NCBI RefSeq assembly: GCF_003573695.1
Contig: NC_039365.1
Location: 129,853,466-129,917,465 of the forward strand
Origin: Papaver somniferum
Lineage: Eukaryota; Streptophyta; Magnoliopsida; Ranunculales; Papaveraceae
Direction of reading: 5' to 3'
DNA: 64,000 nucleotides
In this document: positions 44,700 to 55,860 of the stretch, one piece after another
Layout of the letters: the number at the start of each line of letters is the position of its first letter
How positions within the stretch are numbered: the first letter of the stretch is position 1
Translations under genes and position numbers: made by a program
Notes under the pieces: model-generated
What the model was told of the DNA's origin: nothing
Seen by the model: only the letters and a program-made list of their open reading frames with translations
Database searches by the model: none

Positions 44700-45660
44700 T
44701 TAAACATAAAGGAGCATGGTTCGATCTCTCCGCGCTCTATTTTCTTGATCCATATTTACACCACCACCAGGAGTAAGTACAAAACCTTGGGGCATGAAAC
44801 TAATAGGAGACTGGAAATCCGTCTCCACATTCTCCACGTTTGCTGCTGTTTGTGATAGCTGAGTCTCTTCCACCATAGTCTCTTCCATGTGGAAAAAAAC
44901 TTGACCTAGCATCCATAATACAAAAATACGTTCAAGCTCGGGATAATCTTCTCTTCTGTGTATCCCCTTGGCATGGTAACGTTTCAAAAAAGCCTTCAAC
45001 CCAGACACTCTTAATCCAAATGAGTGTAACTGTATGGATTTTGGATTTCCTTCAGTATCATTTGAGTACAAGAGGAGTAATTGTTTCCATCTTCCTTCCG
45101 ATATCCACTTTAATTGGTTAAATTGCACTATTTCACCCTCACATTTTATTCCAGTCAACATATACGAATCTAATGGTGTGAACCCTAGAAACAACATGGT
45201 CATAAAATTAAAGTTTGTATGTGGAACCAAAAATTAAAATTTGTTTCTGAACTAAAGATTAAACTATTGAATGGAAAAATAGAACTTACCACACTCTAAA
45301 TCCTTGAAAAAAAACGTATTTGCAGTGTTCCACCAACGTTCACAAATAACTCGCACAACTTGAGTTCTGTGGTTTTTGCCTTTCATGAAATATAAACGTT
45401 GTCAAGGATTCTTGAACAGGTTCGGGGAGTAACTCAAACACTTCGGTTAGCTCAGACCACCCACCTCTTACTTTAGGTAAGAGAACTCGCTCGGGATGGT
45501 TACATAAATGCGTAGACGTTACACCAGGTCCAACCAGTTGGCTAACATTAGCAAACTCTTGTTGTTTATCCTGAACCCATATGATATCACTATCTGCAAC
45601 ACTTTTTCCTTTTTCTTTCCAGTTTCTTTTCTTTTGTCTATTTGTTTTGGAACCACTCAT
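44700..45660 (-). pseudogene. Plant mobile domain (PMD) protein gene, frameshifted
   Basis: Exon 1 starts at 45660 (MSGSKTNRQKKRNWKEKGKS) and contains HLCNHPERVLLP, GGWSELTEVFELLPEPV and LTTFIF. It then changes frame near 45375, after which VVRVICERWWNTANTFFFKD continues to a GTAAGT donor near 45293. After a short intron, the second ORF (45230-44700) has GFTPLDSYMLTGIKCEGEIV and later ERIFVLWMLGQVFFHMEET. CERWW..TNTF and GFTPLDxxMLTGI are hallmarks of the PMD family ('protein phosphatase 7 long form homolog', MAIL1/MAIN relatives), found both in transposable elements and in domesticated genes. The frameshift argues for a relic, unless it reflects an unrecognised intron. Confidence 0.7.
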
Positions 45661-45880
45661 TTTTAAGTAAAAAATCGCTCTGGTCTGCTCTCTAGAGAAG
45701 GGAAGAAAAAATTTTTGTGAAACGAAAACTGAAGGGAATGGTGGTATTTATAGCCAGCGGTGTAGTCTCGACCGCTAGGTGGAGACTCAATCGTTTATCT
45801 TTTTTCCATAGTGGCGCGGCCAGTTTGCCAGGCCAGCTAGCATGGCAATAGGTTAGCCACTCCCATAGGAACCGTCCTTA

Positions 45881-46193
45881 GAGCAAAGGCTATGGAGTGA
45901 GTGTTCTCATTCAATATGAATGAGTATCATTGGATTTGATCAAATTAGATGCTACTATGGAGTGAGAGTACACGCTCATTCATCAATAATCACTCATGCA
46001 CTCACTGGAACAAATGAGTGGGAGAAAGGAGAGACTAAGCGACTGATTATTGGCCGTTTGGGAAAAAAACCACATTGAGCCGCAGAAAATCTGCCTCCCA
46101 AATCTATTTTTAGAGTTTTATTAATTTAAAACTCTTTTCAAACGGATAAAGATTAGCCGCTTAGTGTAAACACTCGTTCCATATCCCTTGCTC
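45881..46193. mobile_element. Tourist-like MITE in the SOG1 promoter region
   Basis: The left end GAGCAAAGGCTATGGAGTGA and the inverse of the right end (GAGCAAGGGATATGGAACGA) are imperfect terminal inverted repeats of about 30 bp. TTA is duplicated at 45878-45880 and 46194-46196. Internally, ATGAATGAG and CTCATTCAT words add further inverted structure. It ends about 240 bp before the SOG1 start codon. No ORF. Confidence 0.75.
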
Positions 46194-46196
46194 TTA

Positions 46197-46431
46197 GGGA
46201 GAAAAACACACGATTGAGTTGCACTAAAATAAGAAAGACAACTTTCTCTCTATTCTGTTGAACATTCCACTTTATTTTAAATTTCAAACCATAATTTAAG
46301 GACCAAAAAGTTCTTTCTCTCTTTCACTTTCTCTTTCTCTTCGTCTTCTTCCATTCATTCCCAAACAAGTAGTAGTAGGTGAAGAAGATCAGAAGAAGAG
46401 TAGCGGCAACTGATCTTTCTCTGGGTCTGAT
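46197..46431 (+). promoter_or_regulatory. SOG1 proximal promoter / 5' UTR with pyrimidine patch
   Basis: A CT-rich tract (TTCTTTCTCTCTTTCACTTTC, about 46310-46350) is typical of plant Y-patch or 5' UTR sequence just upstream of the start codon. The transcription start is not visible. The MITE at 45881-46193 forms the upstream border. Confidence 0.45.
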
Positions 46432-49400
46432 ATGGCCGGGTAAATCTCTTTCTCTCTGTTTCACTCTTCGGATTTTGTTAATCAAAGTGGAAGTACTGTT
46501 TACGTTATGCCCTAAAAATCTCTTCATCTCCAATTAATTTTATCAAGATTCGTTTTTCTAGTTTCAGTTAAGTTTCTTAACATTGGTTTCACTTATAACT
46601 TCGATTTTTACAAGATCATATGACCACTTATGTATATTGTACCTTAAATTTTGGTTGAGTTTAGACATTTTCTTATCTTTCAGCAGACCCTACTTCCTTT
46701 CCTTTTGTTAATACATTGGATTTGAATATTTTCCCTTGGCTCTTTCCACCACATTACATATTTAGTTGACGGATAAAATCAACCTTGTTAATCTTTTTGG
46801 GGGTAAAAAGGTGGAATCTTTTGGGATAAAACATTAACAATTTTTCCCATGCAACTGTTTAGGGCTGTATTTTGATTAAATAGTGAAATGTAGGAATTGG
46901 GGTTCTAATACCGACATGATTTCGTAAGATTTTTTATTTTGAGTTCTAGAATTTTTACGCTTTCACATGTCGTGTGTGTTTGTAATGTTATCATTGGAAT
47001 GTTTTGTTAACAGTAACTGCAACATTCAGCAGAAACAAGATTTTTAACCAAGAAGGAAAATAGTTAGTCAAGAATTTAGATCTTATGTGGTTATTTTTAT
47101 TCCTCTAAAAATACCTTCACTGATATATTATTGATGGAAATTTCATATCTAAGACTACTAGATGGGTTTTGTTGATCCATGGTCTCAATATTTCCCAATC
47201 AGTAGGAGAAAGATGGGTAGTTACATTCACCGTGTATAAAGTAAATGTTAAACCAGACTTCTCATATTGAATACCTATTAGTATGGACAAAAGAACTGAT
47301 TATGATCTGATTACCAGACTTCTCGAATAGTTTATATGTATTCCCAATATATTCTGAAGATAATATTGCAAGTTTTGTCTTTATTTTCATTTGACCTGTT
47401 AGGATTCCTTCTTCAGTGTCATTTGACTTGATCTCTGACTTCTGAGTTATATCTCAGAAACCAGTATTTATTTATAAAAAATTCTTGTATAACAACTTAA
47501 AGCAATCCCTTTCTTCTGACTATGATTATCTTGTTTTAATTGTGCAGAACATCATGGCTGGTCGACAGCAGAAGAATTGCAACGAAAATCATGAGTGCTT
47601 CAGAAAAGTGTGACCCCAGAACTGTTCAATGGAGGAGCGATCCAACGAGAGCTTGTCCAAATTGTGACCATGTCATTGACAATAGTGATGTATAGTTCTT
47701 AGCTTTATTCTGCGTTCCCTTGAGAATGGCATAAACTCAGCATTTCCTTATATATTGAAGTGTGTAACATGTACCCATTAGTCCATTACATGTACAAAAT
47801 TAAGGAAATCTAGTATAAGTTATTTGGAGCTTCGTATGATTTCAGGTCATTCAAGCGTGGCCAGGCTTACCCAGAGGTGTGAAATTTGATCCATCTGATC
47901 AAGAGATTATCTGGCATTTACTTGCAAAAGTTGGTCACAATAATATGAAACCCCATCCGTTTATTGATGAGTTTATTCCTACTGTTGTTGAAGATGACGG
48001 AATCTGTTATACTCACCCACAGAATCTGCCAGGTATTGAACAAGCTCCGCATTAGAGGTTTCTTTCTCTTTCATCAATTATCTACTTTTAACCTTTGGAA
48101 AATACCTTGTTGTTAGGTGTTAAACAGGATGGAAATGTGGTACATTTCTTTCACAGAGCCATCAAGGCTTATAATACTGGAACTCGAAAGCGTAGAAAGA
48201 TACATGGAGATGACCAGGGCGATGTTCGCTGGCATAAGACTGGCAGAACTAAACCTGTGATTTTGGATGGGGTACAAAGAGGGTGCAAAAAAATTATGGT
48301 TCTGTATATTAGCATGGCTAGGGGTAAAAAGCCTGAGAAAACTAATTGGGTGATGCATCAGTATCACCTTGGCACTGCTGAAGAGGAGAAGGATGGAGAA
48401 TTTGTTGTTTCTAAAGTGTTTTATCAGCAACAGCTAAAACCAGGTGACAAGGTTGAACAGGATTTACCTCTTGAGGAAACTGATTCAATTACAGCAAAAG
48501 TTGACCCAGTAACTCCCAAATCTGTGATTCCTGAACCACCTCGTGCAGGAAAACAACACTCTGACGTCAACCCAAGACAAGAACTTAGTTTCATGGAAAC
48601 TTCTGAAGAGGTAATAAAGATATTTTGGTGCACTAGAAGTCTTTCTATTTGAGTTTGGATCTTACTATTATTTTTGCATGGAATTAAACTGTTTCTTAAA
48701 ACTCCTGCCTGTGACTGATATATGCCTTTGCATTTCTGCAACATCAAGAATCTTGAGACAGCAGAACTGGGTGATGACGTGCTGGCTGAATGGGGAGAGC
48801 TCAACGATCATTGTCACCTGAAAGGAGAAGACAATGGTTGCCAGGCAGTGGAAGATGATAACCATCAAACAGAAGAAAATGATAATCAGACTGGAGTAGA
48901 TGATGATAACCACACCAATACGAATTTGTGGGATGGGGACTCACAACTTCCATTTGATGCTCAGCAAATGGTATTCGATTCTCAGCAAATGATCTTTGAT
49001 TCTCAGCAAATGGTCGAAGGCTTGTCTTTATGTGACGAGTTCCTTGTGAGTCAGTCCCCTCACAGGGTTGAGGGAGGTGTTGGCAAGGAAAGAAAAATAA
49101 AATCTCGCCTTTCTGATTATGCTCCCTATGGTGCTGAAGATTTAAAGAAGGATTTAGAAGAGTGCCAAAGTTTGGGCTCACCTGGTCCAATAAATAATGA
49201 AGGAGAAAAAGATGTTAGACCTTTTGATTCTGGTTATGCTCAAACAGATAATCAAGAGAATAGACAGGATTCAGAGCAGTCTCAAAATCTTGGCATATTT
49301 GATCCTTCAAATCTTGACCTTGAAACACCTCCAGATTTTCGATTGAGCCAACTAGTATGTTTTCAGAACTTCTCTCTTAATCGTTTTCCTTTCTTTAGTT

Positions 49401-49503
49401 AGATGTTATCACGAAGCACGACTAGTATTTGATTTTGTTTAATATCTTAAACATTCTTCAGGAGTTTGGGTCACAGGATATTTATGCTTGGAAAGGCTTC
49501 TGA
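46432..49503 (+). CDS. SOG1: SOG1 orthologue: NAC transcription factor of the DNA-damage response
   Basis: Six exons, 46432-46439, 47548-47689, 47846-48032, 48117-48610, 48749-49354 and 49462-49503, join in frame to 492 aa. The 8-base first coding exon (ATGGCCGG) is needed to give [20 protein letters not shown], the N-terminus characteristic of SOG1; starting at the in-exon ATG of exon 2 would give the wrong frame. Residues 39-50 hold [12 protein letters not shown]. The NAC domain begins at about 56 ([19 protein letters not shown]) and runs through RKRRKIH and [12 protein letters not shown] to about 215. The C-terminal region is acidic with seven SQ sites: S342, S355, S362, S378, S455, S477 and S483. 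Arabidopsis SOG1 is activated by ATM/ATR phosphorylation of clustered SQ sites, and it then drives cell-cycle arrest, repair and cell-death genes. Intact; identity is strong, phosphorylation is inferred. Confidence 0.95.
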
Positions 49504-50250
49504 TTGATTCAAGGTATATCATGATTGCGCCTTATTTCTACTTACCTGTTTAACCACCTGATTAGAGGATCCTACAATCTCCACAAATATCTGCTTAAAT
49601 TTTAAAGTTGACATGCATCAAATGTTATCCCCTTGTATCATGTGAAACTCATGATTTTGAAATCTGATTAATGAATTGTTCTGTAAGATGATTAACTCTA
49701 TGAAATACCTTTAGCATGGTCCCAATATGTTCTAGTATTTGTATAACGCTCCACAATCTCATTGTCAGGTCACATGCATATATGTCTTTTTTGTAGGAAT
49801 ACTAGGGAGAAGCATTTTTTTGGAGATAAAAGCTGCCCTTTCGGTAAAGATGCAACGCTGGACACCTTCCTTTTTTTGGATCCCACTGGGAGAACCAAGG
49901 TTAAACAACCTCAGTTTTTTGGAACACACTCCAGGGGAGCATGGAAGACTTCTCTACCGCAACAAATCGACGGAGATAGCAAGATCCCGACTGTCTTTTT
50001 TAGGGAGATCATAGGGTTGAAAGCAGATCTACTTATCTTGCTTTAGGTTTTTTGTAGATATTCCCCGACTTCAGGTTTTCACAATTTCAATATTTTTCTT
50101 TGTCAACACAATATAGTAACCTAGGTAGGTGCCTGATATTTCTTAATGTTACATATTAAAGTTCTGACTATGCCGATGTAGCTTTCGCGGTCATGCCATT
50201 TGCTCATGCAAGAGTCTTGTTGAGCAGCCAACTCAGAATATCAGGTTGCG
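49504..50250 (+). other. SOG1 3' region with possible UTR intron
   Basis: Just after the stop, TTCAAG-GTATATC (intron from 49512) and a TTTTTTGTAG acceptor (ending at 49798) suggest a spliced 3' UTR. The sequence after the acceptor is open for about 80 codons (to 50046) and reads CPFGKDATLDTFLFLDP, KQPQFFGTHS and AWKTSLPQ. I do not recognise it, and it could be UTR, an alternative C-terminal exon or chance. No other gene is seen. Confidence 0.35.
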
Positions 50251-50614
50251 GAAGTAGAAGTTTCCACTTAGGAGCATCAGCTACGGTTAGACGTTAGGTG
50301 GCCCTAAAGATCGGATGTGGCCATTGACAGCCCAAGAAATTTTGGGATGCGTGTTATTGCTGGTATCCCTGCTCATAGTTCGATTGAGGTTGCAGTAATT
50401 TTCAGCCAGCCAACTACTATGACAATCAAACGTAACCTGCACGTTAAAAGAACAGTTTTGGAAGTTATACCCTTCTTGGAAGTAACCGTTACATTCCACT
50501 TGCTGTAGTTAGTGGTTCGCCTTTTTAATTGCGACAATTATGTGGCAGGTTGCGGTATCCTTCCTTTTTTCTTTTCTTTTTTTGAAAATTACTTGTATTG
50601 AGACAAAAAGAAAG

Positions 50615-51140
50615 TTACACCCGGTTTTCCAAACTGTTGGTTTCTCTTATCTCTTCTAACTGGATAGAGATATTAGTGTCTACCAACAGATTGATACCCC
50701 TAATTTGAAAGCTAGAATTAAAAACTGAATTTGAAAAACATAAATCCTTCGATAAAACAAAGTTTAGGAATTGCGGCATTATCAACCAATGTTGTTTATG
50801 CGCGCGCTTCTTTTGCCAGATTGTCTGCAACTTCATTGCCTTTCCAATTCTTAAACAAAAAACCCAATTTTTTTTTTCACAAGTCCTCAAGACTTTCACA
50901 GCTTCTGCGACTATTCCTTGATTCTTCCAAAAAATATTACTTTGCTTGTCTTGAGCATAATGAATCAACCTTTGACAATCACCTTCCACCCAGAAGTTCT
51001 TTAAGTCCATGCTCTTTGCCCAAGTTGTTGTTTCCAGCAGGCTCAAAGCCTTTGCTTCTTCTGTTGTGGCTGTACTGAAGGTCCCAGTTGTAGCTTGTGG
51101 CATCACCTGTATCACAACGAATAATTATATCTTATCCAGC
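50615..51140 (-). pseudogene. LINE RNase H domain
   Basis: Reading TEEAKALSLLETTTWAKS, then FWVEGDCQRLIHYAQ and, in a slightly shifted frame, GNEVADNLAKEA-like text. This is an RVT_3/RNase HI-type domain carried downstream of zf-RVT in one plant L1 lineage. The acidic E and D positions are visible; the final part is frameshifted. Confidence 0.7.
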
Positions 51141-51443
51141 AGGAGTACATGAATCAATCCAAGAAGCATCAAAGTTAACTTTTAGTTGATTTGCTTGAGG
51201 TTTTGACCATCCTCTATTATTTGTGTCATTATGAGTTTATACTACAGATGAGGAGATAGAAATTACTCCCTGTTTTAAGTGTCTCAAGGTAGCCCAAAAT
51301 GCCATATGTCTCTGCACAACAAGCGAGAGTTGTAAACTAGTGGTTGATTTGGATTGAAAGATTCGAAGACATCTTTCCTTCCAAATCAACCAACATTTTG
51401 TGGCCATAACTTCTATTGCAGAATTTTCGTAGTCCCCTGCTAT

Positions 51444-52309
51444 CTAGTTAGAGTACATTTGTGCAAAGGAGAAATCCAAATCATTACTAGCATTTATACC
51501 TACCACAGGAGGCAGCAAAGAAACAGATTTCGCATATGGGCATTCAAAGAACAGATGCTTTAGAGACTCACATTCATGCTCACAGAAAATACACTTCATG
51601 TTTATAATTGTCTTGTGCTCAGCTAGTTTTTTCCTAACAGGTAAAGCATTATGTATACACTTCCATAAGAAAAATTTTATTCTTTGAGAAACGTTTAAGT
51701 TCCAAAAAGATTTCCAAAAGAGTTTAATATCAGGATCAATACTATCTATCGCAGGATTTTTAAGTTTTCGGTACATTGACTTAACAGTAAAGTTCCCATC
51801 ATTTGTAAGTAACCATCCTAGTCTATCATTTTTCAGTTTACCTTTTGTATCAGTGAAGATTCTAATTCCTAAAATCTTGTCTGCAGTTTCCGGAGAAAAA
51901 TTGTTTCTAACTTTCGTAACATTCCACTTTTTAGTATTTGAGTCTATCAACTCAGATACAAGTGTTAAAAGGTTTAGTTGACTACTACAATAATTTATGA
52001 GATTTTGTTCCATACCTGGAATCCATCTATCTGTCCAGATGTGGATTGACTTACCGTCGCCTACCTCCCAACAACTGAATTTGTGAATTAGAGAAACTCC
52101 ATGCATAATGCATCCCCATATCCACGGAGCATTATAATGCTTCTTGAAATGGAAGATATTGAGTTTTTAAAGTATTTGTTCTTAAGAACAGTACCTAAGA
52201 GGGTGTTCTGCTGAGTTGCTATCCTCCAAGCAATCTTAGCAATCAGCGCTTTATTCATTTTGTTTGCTTCTTTAAAGCCTAGACCACCAACTTCTACTGG
52301 TTCACACAT
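51444..52309 (-). pseudogene. LINE connection region with zf-RVT finger
   Basis: 52309-52088 reads VEVGGLGFKEANKMNKALIA (the conserved GGLGF connection motif). 52106-51444 reads WEVGDGKSIHIWTDRWIPG and ends with the zinc finger CIFCEHECESLKHLFFEC. This is the standard C-terminal part of plant L1 ORF2, here split by one frameshift. Confidence 0.75.
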
Positions 52310-52667
52310 GAAACCCCAACTAATAGGATAATAACCCTTAGAGTTTTTTTGTTTTCCCCACCAAAAATTTCTTTAAACTGCATCTATCTTGTCTGTGATT
52401 TTTTGAGGCAGAGAAAAGCACCCCGTTTGATAAATAGGCAAACTAGACAACACATAATTAATTAGGACCTTTTTACTTGCCTAAACCAAGGTTGTACCAT
52501 TCCAACTTTGCGCTTTGTTTTCCATATTAGTAACAATCTTATCAAAAGTCTTAATTTTTGATATATCAACAAATAAAGGAACTCCTAAGTAAGAGTCAGT
52601 AATGCTTATTTTCTTTATTTTCAAAAGCCTAATCATAATTCTTTGATGTTTAGAATGGATTCTTCTA

Positions 52668-53699
52668 CTAAAAAATACCTGATTTAGAGAAATTTATGAG
52701 CTGACCAGAAGCATTACTAAATTGATTTATGATGTTTAAGAGATTTTCATAACTCAGAAGGCTCGCCTTTGAAAACAGCAGACAATCGTCTGCAAAAAGG
52801 AGATGAGAAATAGGGATATTATGCCTGGATATTTTTATTCCAGTTATATGTTTAGTTTTTTCCTTAGAAGAAAGGAGCCTAGAGAAAACATCCATACAGA
52901 TTAGGAACAGGTAAGGAGATAACTGATCTCCCTGCCTTAACCCTCTGGTAGGAGTGAAAAACTCACCAGGCGAACCATTTAAAAGAACTGCGATGGAGGC
53001 AGTAGAGACACATTGGTGGATTAAACTGCACCACTCATTACTAAAACCAAAAGCAGATAAAGTTTGAAGTAAAAAGTTCCAATTGACCCTGTCGAAGGCC
53101 TTGGACATGTCAACTTTAATACCTAGTCCACCATTTTTTGTTTTCATTTTCTTAATTGAGTGAACTACCTCATGAGACACCACAATGTTGTTTGCAATTT
53201 GTTTAGAAGACAAGAATGTAGATTGGAAGGGAGAAATCATGTTTTCTAAATGAACTTTTAATCTATTTTCTATTAGTTTGGAAAGAATTTTATAGGGGGT
53301 ATTACTCAGTCCTATTGGTCTGAAGTCGCTAGGAGTTTTAGGCTGTTTTATTTTGGGAATCAAGAAAAGAAAAGTATCATTCAACTTTGGGTTATTTTTT
53401 TTTGTTACAAAAACATTTTGAATTATAGCAACTATCTGGTTCCCAACTAGAGACCAATTATATTTGTAGAAGCTCACCGGGAAACCATCTGGTCCCGGAG
53501 ATTTATTCGATTTCATTGATTTAACTACCTTCCAAACTTCATCTGAAGTTGGTATTTTTAAAAGGTCTATATTATCCTGTTCAGATATAACTTTAGGAAT
53601 TAAATTTATAAGTTCTTGGTCAGGAACATTCGGAGATTCAGTAAAGAGAGTTTCGAAGTGAGATTTCAATTCCTCGGCAATTTGGGATTTCTGTTTCAA
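52668..53699 (-). pseudogene. LINE reverse transcriptase domain, open for 343 codons
   Basis: The frame contains SMKSNKSPGPDGFPVSFYK, RPIGLSNTPYKILSKLI, KVDMSKAFDRVNW (first catalytic Asp), RGLRQGDQLSPYLF and LLFADDCLLF (catalytic FADD), so all RT core motifs are intact and uninterrupted. It ends at a stop after INFSKSGIF, beyond which the thumb and connection continue in other frames. As a whole the ORF is broken, but the RT core is much less decayed than in the LINE at 37-42 kb. Confidence 0.85.
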
Positions 53700-54724
53700 A
53701 ATTTCCCCATTTTGGTCTAGAAGACAATCTATTTGATTTCATTTCCTTCTTTTTAAAGTTTTTATATGAAAATACTTTGTATTTATTTCTCCAAGTTGAA
53801 CAAAGTTGTCTCTGGACAATTGTTTTACGATTTTCTCTTGAGTATCATATAGGTTTTCTAGGTCTAAGAGTTTCTGGTTTAGAAGTTATTGTTTATTATG
53901 GTCTTTATTAGACGACTGAATTAAATCAATACTATTTAGTACCTTTTTGATTTTCTTTTCAGGAATTCCAAAAATATCTTTGCGCCAAGTAGTAAGATTT
54001 TCTACTAAGAGTTTTAGATTATTTAGCACTACATCAGTAACATTGAGCAAATAAGAATCCCAAGTGTTCATGATTAACTGAATGCAAGTGTTTTTTAAGC
54101 CAAGTGTCAAAAAAACTTAAAAGGGAAATTAAGATTATTCGGGTTCTGTTATTAAAAGACAAAAAAGGGCATAGGGCATTTATTCGGGTCTATTACTAAA
54201 AGATAAAAAGGGGTATTAGGAAGTAATTTCTCAAAACCCTTGAACCAACTATTCTCTTACTACCTGTTTTACCCCTGATTAATTAGTGTTAATTAATAAT
54301 TTTTGGTATTAATTAACCGCGTTAGATGTGAGATCAATTAATGTAAATCGATCTTCAAAACATCAAACGACTGAAGTTTTTTTTTTCCCCAAAAACACTA
54401 CCCAGAATCGATTTACATTCACACACTCGTAAATCGATTCTGGGTAATGTTCTTTGATGTTCAAGAAGGGCATCAAGAATCGGTTAAAGTATGCATAGAT
54501 AAAATTCGATTCTCATAATCAGTATTTTTTTTTGCATCATATATAAACCGATTGTCTCATATTTGTATGATTTTTTTTTCATTCATTTCAAATCTACTCA
54601 TTTTTGTAGGAATCACATATGCACTTAACACGTGCATCAAGATTTTGAACCCCTAGGCGATCCTAGCGGACGAGTTATAGTCTCGTGAGGGTTTACATAG
54701 AGATCCACACAAAAACTCCTAATC

Positions 54725-55225
54725 TATCAATCTTCGTCGGAGGAATCCGAGTTCGATTCACCCACCATAAAGTCCAGGACGTACTCTGAAATTTTGGATA
54801 CCATGAAGTGATAGCTTTCATCAAATGTGAATGCTTCCCCCTTTTCTTCCAAGGAGCATACTTTCACATCTCCATGTTACAAAAACACGACACAAACTTA
54901 CTTTGTTAGTTACAAATTGATAAAAGTAGATTGTGTAGAATAAACCATAAATCTACTTACAAATTGTTGAAGGGACAAGCTAAAGTGGCTAGCGTTCAAA
55001 ATCCGTTGTTGGATAGCTGTAAAAGCAACTATCGCATCTAGGATGACTTGGTTCCTATTATGGATTTTTTGAAGACTTTTTCTATTCGGTTCCCATAATC
55101 TTTCCTAAATTTGTTATATATCTTCGCCTAACAGGTCTCGGACGAGGAGTGACCTAGAACTCGACTTTTGGCGTACCATGCTTTGGTGATTGCCAAATCT
55201 TCCGTGGAATCAAACGATGTCATTT
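54725..55225 (-). pseudogene. Decayed coding relic, possibly SANT/Myb-like transposon protein
   Basis: Minus-strand text: FDSTEDLAITKAWYAKSRVL, WAKIYNKF-like with one stop, GNRIEKVFKKS, then in another frame NQVILDAIVAFTAIQQRILN, reaching a GTAAGT donor near 54962. After about 70-100 bp, KGEAFTFDESYHFMVSKISE and NSDSSDED end in TGA near 54727. EDLAITKAW..(S)...W.KI...F is the pattern of SANT/Myb-like accessory proteins of PIF/Harbinger elements (often mislabelled 'glutathione S-transferase T3-like'). Several stops. The family call is tentative. Confidence 0.4.
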
Positions 55226-55860
55226 ATTGTATGTGGAGGTACGAAATGAGCATTTGTGGAGTATATGGAGTGGGAACAAATAGAATGAATAAGTTTGCGG
55301 AAAATTGGGTCCGGGGATGAGGTGTCTTTATATAGAAAAAGACCACAACGACTAGTTTTTTCGAAAAAAGTGAAATAATTAAGCACAATCGGTATTCTCG
55401 ATTGTCCAAAAAAACAGATTATGTTTTTATGCCCCATAGAATCGGTCTTTATGTTTGACAACATAAAACGATTGTGCGCATGTAAAAAAATTGAATTTTC
55501 GGCGCCAATAATCCGTTTATATGGCTACACATGTAATCTAATTTTGACTAGAAAAAGATATAGAAAAACTGCATTTCTAAAGCATGAAGAATCTGATTAT
55601 ACTGACTCCCACATAAACCGATTCCATGATGGAACCTCAACAATCGGTTTATAGGTGCAGTCGTATAGCCCGATTGTTCGCCTGCATTTGCAAAACAGAG
55701 TTTGGAGCATGCATAAACTTGTTTTGCCATAAACCCATTATGCACATAATTATAATTAAAACCATAATCATCCAAAAAGGTGTTAAAGACTTAAACCAAC
55801 CAAAGTATAAAAAAGCTTAAAATATTTAAAAGAGATCATCAACATCATGGTGCACCAGCA

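Larger units (their letters stand above)
50558..54115 (-). mobile_element. L1-type LINE with RNase H, 5'-truncated
   Basis: The minus-strand order is a linker between endonuclease and RT (54110-53700), RT (53699-52668), a connection/zf-RVT region (52309-51444), RNase H (51115-50615), and an A-rich tail seen as T-rich sequence at 50558-50582. The endonuclease and ORF1 are absent, so the insertion is 5'-truncated at about 54115. It lies downstream of SOG1, in opposite orientation. No target duplication was identified. Confidence 0.85.

Noticed and set aside
48113..49190. Minus-strand ORFs of 105-129 codons across SOG1
   Set aside because: They are antisense shadows of the conserved SOG1 exons.
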